DNA from: Pseudoneurospora amorphoporcata
Lineage: Eukaryota > Ascomycota > Sordariomycetes > Sordariales > Sordariaceae
DNA: 64,000 bases
Assembly: GCA_033297205.1 (NCBI GenBank)
Contig: MU859078.1
Coordinates: forward strand, 186,001 to 250,000
Direction: 5' to 3'
Shown here: piece after piece, positions 46,043 to 58,800 of the stretch
How the letters are laid out: each line of letters starts with the position of its first letter
Position numbering within the stretch: position 1 is the stretch's first letter
The notes under the pieces: model-generated
Told to the model about the DNA's origin: nothing
What the model saw: the letters and a program-made list of their open reading frames with translations, nothing else
Databases searched by the model: none
Translations under genes and position numbers: made by a program

Positions 46043-46521
46043 GGGATTCAAGACTCGGTATTAGAATAGTCTTCCATTAGCCTTGGGACTCAACTTGTAT
46101 TTTAATATGCGCTCAAAGGAAAGGAGTTTACGAGCTATTATTTCAAAGTCGCTTCAGGGTGCGTTGGCATAGTCTTATTTGCCTGGCCCATCCGAGGTCG
46201 GATTATAGCAATCGGCCACGAAGGATATGATATTTCCACTTATCAGCGGTTACTCTTAGACAGATAGGAGAAAATCTAGGCGGGAGAAGCGCGTGTCAAC
46301 CAGACGAGGTGTTATATCACCGTAGCGGACCCCAAGCGAGTGTTTAGCACTCGAATGCGATGGAATTGAGAGGACGATTTTAAGCAATGCATTTTGGTCC
46401 CTTAACCTCGTCGTCTTTGTGTTTGATTTTGTTCTACCTACTCACCCAACTACATCTAGAGCCAATCTTGAACTGCGACCCTGAGCTAATGTCGACGTAC
46501 AGATCTTTTCCTCCTCCCTCC
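46043..46521. other. intergenic between convergent genes
   Basis: 3' regions of cdc48 (+) and the aminotransferase remnant (-). Nothing else was seen. Confidence 0.55.
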
Positions 46522-48091
46522 TCAGTTTCCGCCAAGCTTCTCAAACACACTCTCAACCGCATTCCCAAGACCATCCACCATCATCTCCAACTCATCCACA
46601 GAAATATCATACGCCGGCATAACCATAACATGATCCCCCTTTCCCTCTCCAGCACATCCCTGGCCATTATACACCAAAACCCCGAACTCCTTCATCGCCG
46701 TCTTGTGCACCATCTGCGCTACATTCAACCCTACATCAAACGGCTCCTTGGTTTCTTCGTCTTTCACAAACTCTATCCCCCAAAACAATCCCCGGCCTCT
46801 GATATCGCCCACATGCGGACGTCCGCCCAATCCATCCCTCAACAGCCTTTCTAACACCGCTCCATTCTCGTTTACCTTCCCAACCACTCCCTCCTTCTCA
46901 ACAACCCCCTGCACCGCCAACGCCGCTGCCGCCACCACCGGATTATTTTGGTATGTCCATGCGTAAACACTCCTCCCTCCCTCTCCATAACCCCCGTTAT
47001 CTTCGAACCGACCAACAAAGCCGAACCAGGAGTATAACCTCCCGTGAACCCTTTGCCAACCGTTTGCAGATCGGGAACCACCTCTTCCACTTCCTCCCTT
47101 TCATTCTGCTCGATGGATTGCCAAGCATGAAGACTCCCAGACCGCCCCATCCCACACATAACCTCATCAAAAACTAACAGCGCCCCATACCGCTCACACA
47201 TCTTTTTGACACCCCTCATGTACCCCGGTGGGGGAGGGACGCAACCCAACGCAGCGCCGATGATAGGTTCCATTATGACAGCTGCGACCGTCTCGGGTCC
47301 TAGGCGAAGGAACATGGATTCTAGCTCGGATAGCCTGCGGCGAACGTAGTCCTGGGTGGGTTCTTCGTTGAATAAAAAGTCGCGGTAGGGGTTGCAAGCT
47401 GGAATGGGGTGGAAGTGAGACTCTAACAAAATGCCGGATGAGAGGAAAGGTAAGCGACGGGTGAAATGGCTGGAGGCGGAGAGAGAGGCGATGGTCGTGC
47501 CGTGGTAGGAGGGGGTGCGGGTTATGAAGTTTATTCTTTTATTCTGGGGAGTGGACCAGGAGTGAAATTCGAGAGAGAGTTTAAGGGCTGCTTCTATTGC
47601 TTCGGAGCCTTTTTAATTTCGTCCAGTTAGTGACATGTGGAGAGAGCAGAGGTAGAAGGTACATACCAGAACACATCAGATAAACCTTCCTCATCCTTTC
47701 CCCCGTGCTTTCAACAAGCCACTCGCTCAACTTTTCCACAGGGCCAAGCTTGAAATGAGCATAGCTCGCATACGAGCAAGAGGCCATTTGCTTGGTGATG
47801 GCTTTGATCACGTCCTTACGTCCGTGGCCAATGCAGGCCACGCCGGCGCCGCCGCAGGCGTCGAGGATGGCTGGTGGTGGTGATCCAGTAGTGGCCTTTT
47901 GCTTTGGCTAGTTGTGGGAGTACTTCGTCATCATCGTTGCCGTTGCCATCCTGTTGATGGTTTCGTTGGCTCTTGGCTGTGGGAGAAGGAAAGTCATCGT
48001 TGCTGGAGAGTTCGGATTCTGTGCCGGTTTCGTAGGCGGAGTCTGACAGGTCTAGGGGATGTGTTGTTGATGGCGCTTGGCGGTCGGGCAT
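46522..48091 (-). pseudogene. class III (PLP-dependent) aminotransferase, apparently frameshifted
   Basis: The sequence is clearly of the omega/ornithine-type aminotransferase family, but no single spliced frame reads through. In order: ATG 48091 (MPDRQAPS), an acidic N-terminus, AKAKGHYWITTT, then a frame change near 47866-47880 to ILDACGGAGVACIGHGRKDV. Next is a genuine 58-nt intron (47609-47666, GTATGT donor, CTAAC branch) and GSEAIEAALKLSLEFHSW, VIMEPIIGAALG, LLVFDEVMCGMGRSG and the PLP lysine in TVGKGFTGG. At GGVFTHGHT a second frame change near 46950-46955 leads to YQNNPVVAAAALAVQ and a normal C-terminus ending at 46522. The second break looks like loss of 4 nt at a TACC repeat (inference). 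Either a recent pseudogene or two sequence errors. All family motifs are otherwise intact. Confidence 0.7.
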
Positions 48092-51031
48092 GGTTTTTGT
48101 TGGTGAGGGCTTTGAAGGACTGGTGTCATTCACGGTGGTAAGAAGACACTGCTCCACCTTGTCGGTCAAGTGCGTTGAAGTCTAGGAGAACTTTGTCTTG
48201 AGAAGAAAGGTGAAAGGCGTCGTGATGGACTACTCATGGAAAGATGTAAGTTCCAAATGAAGAGGAGCGGGTCGATGGCTTTAAATGCATCCTGACCACC
48301 AGCGTGAGGGATCAACATTGGGTAGGTAGGGTAGCGTCCCAACATCGTAAAATATACTTTTCTCTCACGGTCCGAGATGCTTGAGGAAGAGGACTTTTTG
48401 GGAAACGCAATTACCGTCTTCCAGTCACGATCAACCGTAGATGGTGTAGTGAACATGTTGCTTGTCATCCATACATCTCTTCTCCCCTATGTACATCTGG
48501 CGAACGGACCGGTGAACAGAGGCGTAGGACCGGACAATAGACCGAGCCGCACCCGGATGTAGCATGAAATTCGAAGCATAATACCAAAAAGGGACGCAAG
48601 GAAGGGTTAGATTTCTCGAGTCGGAAAGAGTAGTAGCAGAAGCAGAGTCGTCCCTTCCACGGATAGTAAGCCATTAGAATAACAATCGTGTTCCTTCCCC
48701 GTCCAAGTCACTTCGGCCCTGACGCTGGGGGGACCGAATATTCTAATCTGAATCCCGTCCCGACTCCAGAGTCGAGGTCCGGCCGAACTAGCTAGACCGA
48801 TAAACAGCAGGGCCGGTGACACTTAGATTAAACCACGGGAAGGAAGAAGGACCGGGTTGCATATCGAGCCGGTTGAATGGGGCATCAGCGACAAGAAAAA
48901 GAAAATCCGTTGACCGTTGTTGCCATTTTGAGTAGAATGTGTCCTCGGAAGGCAAAAACAAGAAGGCTCTAGCCTAAGGTACATGAGACGGGGACGTTGC
49001 ATGCTAGCGAATGTATATCTGTCTGTCTTTACAGATTGGGAAAGAGCGGATGGGAAGTTGTACCCGAGTAGGTAGACCGAGCCCGACAAATCCGCTAGAT
49101 AGCTGATTCGACGTTTGAAGATTTGAGTGTTCCAGAGAGGAAACTGTAGTTTCAACCAGCTTTCAAAAGGTGGCTGTCATCATCATCAACGAGCCCAAAC
49201 AACAACAAATCCGCTTGATTAAGGCAACCTACAACAGAACATAGCAGTCTTCGGCAAGACTGGAAAGTTGAAGCCCAATCATCAAAGTTGTTTTTTTTAC
49301 TCTCCCAGGCCCAGCACTGTGCTCAAAGTATCTTCCCCCTTCCAGTACGTAACACATCTACTACGTGGTATACCGTTCGGCATGGATGGACAAGCGTGGT
49401 TGAACGACAACAGAACAAAGTTGCTTTTCTTTAGTACTAGCCAACTAGCCGCTTATGCTGCCTAGTTATAGATTGGAACTATACAAGTTTATGGTCGAAT
49501 CAGGTTGTCTGCCGAATCTACATTGTTTTGGGCTGAGTTGGCCATCTACCAGTTCTTCCGAGTTGCCGTCTTTGCATGGGTTAACGTAGAATCGGGGCCC
49601 TCTTCAGGACTATACCCAAGATCGGGCCGAGAGATCATGGGTTTGGGGATGCCCGGACCGAGGCCGAGCCCGAGGTGTTTTGGATCTTCTAGCAAACCCC
49701 GGTGATCAGTATCTCTTCGGAGTTGCTCTCGTTTCGTCACGGACTGCAGTCATTTCTCATGACACTTGAAGCCACTGCGCATTTATGTATACCCTAACAT
49801 ACATATAGTGCCACATCGGTGGACAATGTAGTAAACACGTTCCATTGTAGTCAAGTTGAGGATAGGAAGGGTGCTCGTTCCGAAGCATCTGACAAATTAA
49901 AATTGATGCCGTACATTGGAACTGCCCCTGTAGATGACATTGAGGCCGTTTGTCCTATTTCCTTGTCCGATAATGTTGATGACAATCTCGTCAGGTGTAT
50001 TTGTGAACAGAAATGAGCATAAAACAGAACCGTCACTATCTGACTGAGTCTGAGTTACTACTGAGTAATAAATGCCCCACATCTGTTCAGTTAAGACTTC
50101 ATGAACCCTTTCGCCATCTTGGAAACCTCTGCGTACGATGCGACTAACTGCAAGCAGTACCACCAGCATCTCCTTTATCTCCTATCATCTCTGACTATGG
50201 CCTCCTGGAATTCCCAACCAGACGGCATGCTATCCGTGTGCGTGAACGTGTCCATCCTGCTGATTTTAATCCCCCAGACACATCTCCCCGGCCTTTCTTA
50301 TCCACCTTTCCTACAGGCCGGATTCACAATCTCGGAAAATAAAACCCAGGACCAAAGACCCTGGACCCGTATGAGGGGAGAAAAGGAATAGAACGCAACC
50401 TTGGGATATCAATATCAAAGCCACTTAGACCACCACCCCGTCAGAAAACACCGTTGAGTAAGTAGTAAGGAAGTGGGGGAAAAGACGATGACCTTCGCGA
50501 AACAATCCTGAACCGAACTGACCCAACCAAACCCGACCCAGATTGATGGGACAAAATGAGGAACCTGATACGTTGACCTCATTGCCCCCCTATTCTCGGC
50601 CTCAAATATCTATTCCCCTCCCATTTGTGTTTTATATCTTTCACATTCAAACAACCAACCGCCCCAAAACCCAGAAGAACCAAGTTTGAAAATGAGAGGC
50701 GGAAGAATAACGACAAAGAGAAGATTGTGCTTCGAGAGAAGGAAACCCATCGGGCCTTTCCTCGTTATTTGAATCATCGAACCCATCCCATGGTATCACA
50801 TACAAACAAAGGAATACGTGACCCGGTAACGAATACCCTTGAAGAAAAAAACTGGATTAATGATAAACTGATGCGGCAAACGACAAGAAATAACTGAAGA
50901 AGAAGAATGATGCACGCAGGGCATATGAGCGAGAGCCCACTTAGATGAATAATAATGGGTGAATGGTCCTGGCCGCGTTGTATATTTTCTTGAAATCGGC
51001 ATTGGAGTTGCACTCTCGGTTCTGTGCGCTT
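48092..51031. other. intergenic
   Basis: No supported gene in about 2.9 kb. A minus-strand frame at 48166-48468 could be leader or an extra 5' exon of the aminotransferase remnant but has no family features. The region nearest 51031 is the 3' region of the forkhead gene. Confidence 0.45.
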
Positions 51032-53359
51032 CTAAGAGCTCAGGGACGCCACAGAGGGCACATCGCCATGCGTAGCCGGCTGAACCTCCTTGCCGCGACT
51101 GACAGGAGCATGATAACTACCGATGCTTTGGAATCCCCTAGACACAACAAGCTTAGTATATGTGGACCAAGAATCACTGATGTCAAGAGTTACACTTACT
51201 TTGTAAGATCAAAAGCCCGGTCCTCCTCCTCAGCAGGGCTCGGGGGTTCTTCTACGCCGACGGTGGCGCCACGGCTGGTCGTTCTCGTCGGGCTGGCACT
51301 CCCGGCAGGCGACTTACTCCGGGCCGGCGGTGGTGGGCTGCTGCTCTGCGATGGCAGGTTCCCGTGTGTCTTGGAGGGGCTGGCGTCGTACTGAGCAGAC
51401 TTTAGCGGCGTACTTGAAATATCGGCATATCTCCAGAACGGGGCGGGTGAGCTGGTCGGCATGTGTTGACTAGGCCGTTGGGCCGTGCTGGGGGGTACAA
51501 GCCGGGGATTAACTCGGTTTGGAGCCGGCGTAACGAGAGACGCACCATCTTCCTGCAGGTACGACGACCCCAACGTCGGCGATACAGGCGTATCCTCCAC
51601 TATCCCCGATGTACTCGTTGTCGCGGGCTTCCGGATCGTCGACAGCGGGCTAGCAGCCTCTGTACCATCCTCCGCTTTGTCAGGGAGAGGTTTGCGCTGG
51701 GCGGCGCGCACTGGCGTTGATTGCGAGTCACGGATTGTCGGGTGCGGTTGTGGTTGTGGCGAGCCGGACGGCGAAATCTTCCGCTTACGAGACGACGGAG
51801 GCTCCTTGGCGGCCATGTCCTTCGGACCCTGCGTGATGTAGTTCAGGGCACTAGGAGAAGCTGGGTTAGAGGTGCCTCTATGTCCACCACGACCACCTCG
51901 GTAGGCATTGCGGATCATGTCGTCACGAGCGTCGGCAACAATCTGCCATTTCATGCCCTTGCCGGGCTCGTCTGTCGACCTTGCGACCTTCTCGAATGAC
52001 TTGTTCAGCGAAAGATTATGACGAATCGAGTTCTAGCAACGCATGTATGTTAGTTATCCAAGTATACGAGGGTACAGCAACAGCTGAGAAACGTACCTGC
52101 CAGCCACCAGCGGGTTGATGCCTATAGTATGAATAGCGGTTCATGATGAACTGATAAATGCCGGAAAGGTTGAGCTTCTGGTCTTCCGTGTTCATGATCG
52201 CCTGCGTGATCATTTGTGCATAGCTGAACTGCGGCTTGATGTGTTGATTTTCGTCGAGACTAAGATCGACCTCGTTGTTGGTCATGACAAGCGGGCCTGC
52301 CAAGCCTTCATGAACCGTCCTGTGCATCGGCGGCCGAGGAAGGTTAAGGGGAGGGGTAATGCCTCTCCTGTAGTCTGGAGGAGCCGGAGCCAATGTCTTT
52401 TGTGGTCCTTGATTCCGGGGAGCGGCCTGGCTAGTCGGAGACACGGCCTGAAAAGCATGCGATTCTCCTACCGAGGGGAGGGGATGGCGGGCTTGACGAG
52501 AAGTGTGTGAGTCTGGGAGAACAATGCCAGCTCGCTCGAGATAGTCCCTCTTAATCTGAAGAGGACTAATATCAGCCGGCAGGACAAACATCATCTCCAT
52601 GCCGCCAATCTCGATAACCTCGCCGCTTCTCAAAGGACCCTCGTCGCCCACTTTCCACGGAACGCCATCAACCTTGAGCGCATTGCGACCCTTGACGCGC
52701 AACCACCACTGCTCCTCTGTAGCCTTGAAGTAGATGAGAGCATGCTGACGAGAAACTTGCTTGTTGGGTCCGAGATCGATGTGTACCATTTTGCTAGGGT
52801 CCTCCTCCTGGCTCTGGCCGGTGGCACCTTGTATAGGTTCGGAGGAGCGGCCGATGTTAACAGTGAGGCTTGTGATATAGTAGGTCCAGTCGAATGCTGC
52901 GATTTTAGCGAACGCCTGAACGCCCTGGCTCGATTCGTGGATGCTGTTCGAGTGGTCCTTGCTAGCTTGAACATTCTTGGGCATCTCGAGATACTGTATG
53001 ACGCGCGCGACCACCTGGTCATCGTCGTTCATGTCTAGAGCTGACTGGTCGGCGACTAATGAGGAATCAGCCTCGTCAGCGAGATCGGTCGGCGCATCAT
53101 CATCCTGCAGCAAAGAAAAAAGGCCTTGTTAGTTTGGATCAGGTAGGCAGCTCATGGGGGTATTCAAAGAAGCGCATGATGGTAACAAAGCGTGGCAAAG
53201 GAAGGGGAGGGGGGGCGTGTGCGAGAGCAGAGTGCGCTTTACCTTCTTGCGACGCTTCGAGGGCCGCGAAGGCGACGAGTCTCCAGTAACTGGATCGCTG
53301 AGATTTTGCTGATCGGCTGTGTTGAAGCTCGCCATGTGCTTCGGTGGTGAAGGCGACAT
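51032..53359 (-). CDS. forkhead transcription factor with FHA domain (Fkh1/Fkh2 type)
   Basis: Four exons: 53243-53359, 52097-53104, 51200-52032 and 51032-51137 (687 aa). Introns are 138, 64 and 62 nt, all GT..AG with CTAAC-like branches. The last exon is 35 codons and is invisible to single-frame calling. The apparent stop after DLTK is the GTAAGT donor read through. Its end reads PSVASLSS. Domains: an FHA phosphopeptide-binding domain at about 107-216 with GRSS (123-126) and SRQH (157-160), then a forkhead DNA-binding domain from about 328 (PQFSYAQMITQAIMNTEDQK) across intron 2 to NSIRHNLSLNKSFEKV. A long Ser/Pro-rich tail with many SP/TP sites suggests CDK control. This FHA-forkhead pairing is that of yeast Fkh1/Fkh2, regulators of mitotic gene expression. 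A basic KRRKK stretch lies at the end of exon 1. Confidence 0.9.
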
Positions 53360-55892
53360 TGTGGGTGGGAGAAAGCGCTAGCACATGCGCTTTTCTTGAG
53401 GCCTGATCGAGCTCGGGGAACGGAGGGGTTGAGGATGTTGTAAGTAAACAAGAGCAGGTCAGGGGCCTGGGTGGTGGAAGTGGGTAGGCATCTACCAAGA
53501 CCAATGTTTCGGGAATGGTGTAGCGGAGGGCGATGTTGGCAGACGTAATCAATATTGCCAGACCGGAGGGCGGCGCAGGTGCCGGATTGGTGTGCGTGCG
53601 GTTGCGGGCGAAGAAGGTGGTGAAGTGTGGACGAAGATCGATTGCGACAAATTTATTGAACTTCAAAGTTCCATCGATTAGAGCCAGTTCCCCAGTCCCC
53701 TGCGTTGATGGCAGATGCTGCAAGGGGCCGCCAAGCCTTCGAGGTTCCAATTACCAACTGTCTGCAAGGCCGGGACAGCCAGACACCGTCAACAAGCTTG
53801 TTGAAGACAATGGAAGGGTGGGGGGGGGGGGGGCCGGGATCGTCAAAGGGCGCTGTGAGACTGATGAATAGGAGCGCGTCGATTCTGGGCACAACTTTCT
53901 TTTAATTCTTTGAAGCTTCAACTTATGGCTGAATGCGTGAGTCGTTGTGGGGTTTAAGAAGAAAGAAGATCCAAATAGTCAACCTTGAATATTGATAGCT
54001 TGAAGGCCGTGGTCGAATGCGGGCGGTGTCTTCGTTGGGTTGCAAGGTTTCCGTTGTGAACTTGGAGAACACCGGGCACACACTGCAACAAAAGGTGATT
54101 GATGTTTGTTTAATTGACACGGGGACGCTTTCTCCGAATCCCAGGTTTTTCGCGTGCGCAATTGGGAGGCATGCGCAGAATGCAGATTGAAGCAGGCACA
54201 GGCCGGCCACTGGCCAATGGCTGCGTCAGGCTGCTGGGATTTTAGCGGGGCGAGGGTGGAGCATTCACGTGTTCTAAGCTTCCGTCGTCATCCACTCGCT
54301 TTTCAAAGCAACTACGCAACGCAAAACCTAACGCCGTTCGGTGCAGTGCCACGAGTGCTCCTATCATGATTTATTGCAACAAAAGATGGAAAAGCAGTCC
54401 AGTATGGTACTTCAATCTTGAGACCAAATGTGTTTCCCATGTCCGGTGAAAAGTGCAAGCAAACTCCAATGCCATTTTCAGACATCACAAACAAAGCAAT
54501 CATCACGCATCCTTCAATCGCATAGCAAAGGTTTGTTTACCTCAATCAGGGGGATGACGAATGAAGTGATTATGGATTGTCTTGCAGAACCCTTTTTCAG
54601 TGGTGTTCACATTGCGACACAGAGACCCCCAGGGTGAGAATGCACCGTATGATCACCTTAATCCTTACACTGCGACTCTTTAGTCCTGTCTTCAGTTTCC
54701 CCTTCCCGCAGCACTCCAAATGGGCAAAGTCAATTTGACAAACGGGGAATGGCTGGCTAATGGCTGGGACCTGGGTAGTCTGGGGGCGGGGGCGGGTAGC
54801 GTACCTGAATACCCTCCAGCCTCGATCAGATTTGGGCGTGTTGGTTGGGGGTTGTCGAGGCTTCCATTGCTGGGATGGAAGTGGTCACGATTCGGAAAGA
54901 TCTGCATGATTTCAAGCATGTTCGGATTCATATCGTTTACACACTTTTGATATTGGTCTTGTGGGCGCTGAACAAAGAAGACCAGATGGCAGTTAGCTCC
55001 GAACTGTCTTCGGTATACCTCTACCGCTGAAACGGTAATTCGGCACTGCACTCAAAAGCAGTGTGACCTTTAGTTGCCAACGCAGCGCCGAGATTTACAG
55101 AAAAGGGGGGAGGCGGAGATGCCACCCATACACACTGTGCAAGTAAACAAACTTTTAACGCTTCATTTCTTCTGTTCCTTGAAGACTCGAGCCACCCCTT
55201 CTTCAGGAACTGTCCTAGAATGCCATCACCAGCTGTCCGCTCTTCTTCCGTGACTTGTATTACAGTTTGATGTACCTGTGAACGCTTCATCCGAGGCAAC
55301 TAGGTTACCAATCAACTCAACCCTTCCCAACTAACACAACTCTGAGGCGTCAGAGATTCGTTCGAAGGTATGTGCATTTTCTTAAGCCAACGGGACCGTA
55401 CTATATATAAAGGTTCTGTAAATGCAACTGAGTGTTTCAACTACTCGCTCATCCCATCATGAAAACAACATAAGAAAAAATTCAAACAAAAAGTGGGGTG
55501 TGTTTGTATGCTTGCCTCCTCTTCTTGACCGCTTTATAAATGCTTATAACGTACTGCCTTTTCCCTTTGAGTTTTCCTTTTTGAAACTTGATTCTCCATA
55601 TACAAAGATATCTCCATGACTTATTGGGCCTTTTCCGTGTGGGCCCCCTTAATTGTGTGTTAATACAGGTACATACAGAGTGCTTTTAAAAAGACGCCAA
55701 CCAGCCAAGAAAATTCCAGAAAAGGTGCCCCCACAAGCCCAGGAACGCCAGCCATATCCGGTACCTAAATTTTGTTTGATGATGACGGATAACAATGGAT
55801 GATCATATACATCAAGTAACGGTTCAGTCCAAGAGCAATGACATGGCAGTCATAGTACCATCGATAACAGAGACATGACAGGGTCAACACGC
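53360..55892. other. intergenic
   Basis: No supported gene. The first part is the promoter and leader of the forkhead gene. A (G)13-type run lies at about 53821-53833. A TATATATAAA box at about 55400 on the + strand precedes a 65-codon frame (55422-55619) by only some 15 nt and is not convincing. The end is the 3' region of clu1. Confidence 0.45.
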
Positions 55893-58800
55893 TTAGGCCT
55901 TGCCGCCACGCTTCTTGGGGTTGCTGGGTCCCTTGGGCTTCTTGCCGCCCTTCTTCTTCTCGCTGCCCTCAACAAACTTGACGAGCTCATCGAGGCTGCG
56001 GTTGTCAACGCCGACGGCGCTGGGAACAACACTTCCGATACCAGCCGCGCCGGCGGTGGCGTTACGAGGGCTGAAGCCAAGGGTACCCTTTGCGCGGCGA
56101 GCCTGGAGCTCCTTGGTGGCCTTGGCGACCGACACAGCGTTGTGGGTCAGCTGAGTGAGCCAGTGCTCGGCCTCCTTGGTGTTCTTGTCCTCAGGGCCCA
56201 GGAGGGTCTTGAAGATGTTGTAACTCTCGCGCATGCGGTCGACGGCCTTCTTAGCGTCCTGGTCGAGGGCAAGGGCCTGAGCAAGCTGGAACAGAAGGGT
56301 GGCGGAGTGAACGGTCTGCTCGCCGAAGACCTTGTTGCACACACGGAGGGACTCCTCGAACCAACGGCGAGACTCGTGGTAGGCCTTAATGCTCTGCAAC
56401 ATGACGGCATAGTTGTTCATGGTGGTGATCGTATCGGGATGGTCAGGTCCATAGATGACCTTCCAGAGATCAAGAGCATGTCTGGCGTAGAGCAGAGCCT
56501 GCTGGCTGTCACCACGCTGGTGGAGGAAGAGAGAGAGGTTAAGGTAGTTCAACACAGTCTCAGCCGAGTCAAGGCCAACGGTACGCTCGGCAACGATGGC
56601 GGCCTTGCGGGACAGCTCAACAGCGGCGTCCTTCTGGCCCAGCTGGTAGTAGAGCTGCGACAGAGTGTGGTACATCTGGGCGACCTCGGGGTGGACGAGA
56701 CCATAGATCTGCTCATGCAGAGAGAGGGACTCGAGGAGAAGGTCCTCGCCGAGCTTCTTCTGGTTCTGGTAGATGGAGAGACGACCGGCCTCGAGAGCTT
56801 CCTCGGCAAGGGCGCTACGGGGGGTAGAGTCCTTGACGATAGGAACAACGTTGAAGAAGTCGTCAGGGCTGAAGGTGTGGGGCACGGTCACAACAGGAGC
56901 GGCAACCACAGGGGAGGTCTCACGAGCAGCCTTCTTCTTCTTCTTCTTCTTGTTACCATCCTCAACAGGGGCAGGAGCAGGGGCAGCAGCCTTCTCAGCA
57001 ACAGGCTCAGCCTCGCCCTCGTTGGCAACGAAAGCATACTTCTTGTTCTGAATCTGCAGGCCGAGTTTCTGGGAAACCTCGCGGAGCATCTGGATGTGCT
57101 GGAGCTGGTTGAACCAGCCATCCTCCAGAGTGAATCTGAAGCGGTGGAGAATCTCCTGCTGCATGGCCTCCCTCAAACTTTCAGGAGTAACCTCCTCGAA
57201 GCTGTAGTCGGCATCGCTAAACACCTTGCGGAGCTCCTCATCAACCTCGGCGACAGGGGACGAGTTAAGACCGAAGCCCAAGAAGCAGTTGAGGAGATGG
57301 GCCAAGCAGGCCGAAGTCAAAGGAAGAGGCAGGTACCTCAAGTACTTGGCGGCAACGTGCTTGAAAGCTCTGGCGATCATCTCACGAACGCAGAGCTGGC
57401 GGAAGCACTCAACACGGGTACCCTCAGAAAGGGTAGCGAGCTTACCGAGATAACGCATGTTGATACCGCGGCGGTGCAGAAGGCGGGTGAGCGAACGGCC
57501 ATCCATGGGGAAGCTAATGTCGGACTCCTTAAGATCGTTCAGAAGGGCAGGGATAACTGAGTCACGGAGGTAGATGCCGGCGTCACGGACGTCCTGCTCG
57601 TCCTGGGCCATTTCAGCCTTCTCCTCCTCAGTCTGGGGAACCTGACCGCTGAAAACATCGGGGTTCAGGGCAAATTTGAAGTTGCTGATATCGATGCGCT
57701 CATCCTCCTTGGCGGCCTCCTCCTCATCCTTCTTCTCGGCAACCTCGGTGGACTCAGCAGCCTCCTCGGTCTTCTCAGTGTCCTCGGCCTTGGGCTCCTC
57801 AGACTTCTCGCCCTCCTCGGTCTTGGCCTCCTCGGTGGCCTCCTCACCCTCCTTCTTCTCCTCGGGCTTCTTGATGACGCCGCGCTTCAAAAGCTCAGCC
57901 TGGACATACTCCCTAGTCTTCTGCTTGGCCAAGGACTCAACGAGCTCGGGGCGGAGCACAGTCATGCGGTGAGGGTACTCAGATCCCTCAGGTCCGCTCT
58001 CCTCCATCCAGGCAATATCCAGGGGAGTGATGCGGTACAGGTCCAAAACGTACTTGCGTCCATCAGTTCCGAGGAGACCCTTCATCTCAACACTGGCTTC
58101 GAGGTCGTGGCGCTTGTTCTCCTTGTCCCAAACGGCGTGCTTCTTGACGCGAAGGGCAGTGGCGAGCTTCTCAAAAGAAGGAGCGAAGCGCTCATCAGCG
58201 GCAACGATGTCCTTGCCGTCAACAGCACCGTAGTGGATCTGGTTCTCACCAGCCTCGGGCTGCTTGAAGATGCCAGGAACGATGCTCTGGCCGACAATGC
58301 GCTTACCGAGATAATCGATAACAACGGTGCCGGGAGTGTAGAGACCGTCAATGTCGAGCTGGTTCACGAGCTTGACACCGAGAACATCCTTGCCAGTGGC
58401 AACGCGGGCAGCCTCATCACCGCCCTCGCTGGTGAAAGTGCCGACACCGTCAGCGCCGAAGGAGAAGAAGATGTTGTTGTAGACGAAGATCTGCGCATCC
58501 TTGTCCTCAGTAGGGTTGAGAGGAGCGACCTCGCCACGAGCGACAAGGACGGCACCGCGGGCAGCGGCATCAGTGTAGTCAGCAAAGAGCTTAGCGAGCA
58601 GACGCTCCCTGAAGACGCGATCCTGGATGGTCTCCTTGGGAAGCTCCTTGGCAGACTGGAACTCCTCGTTCCAATCCCTCAGAGAGTCAACGTTCTCAGC
58701 GCCGCCGAGCAGGTAGGTCTCCTGCGAGCGAGTGTTGTCGGCCTCGTGGGCAGTGAGGGAAGAGTTGTTGGAGGGAACCAACCACGGGGCAGACGGGAAG

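Noticed and set aside
47820..47933. Intron to explain the first aminotransferase frame change
   Set aside because: The only candidate (GTACTC donor, CACCAG acceptor, 53 nt) is in the wrong phase and would remove the family segment AKGHYW.
55399..55619. TATA box followed by a 65-codon frame
   Set aside because: The ATG lies only about 15 nt beyond the TATA-like sequence, too close for a normal transcript, and the region is the 3' side of clu1.
55875..57560. Plus-strand 561-codon frame
   Set aside because: Antisense shadow of the last clu1 exon. No domain, and explained by codon bias, as is the frame at 57969-58868.
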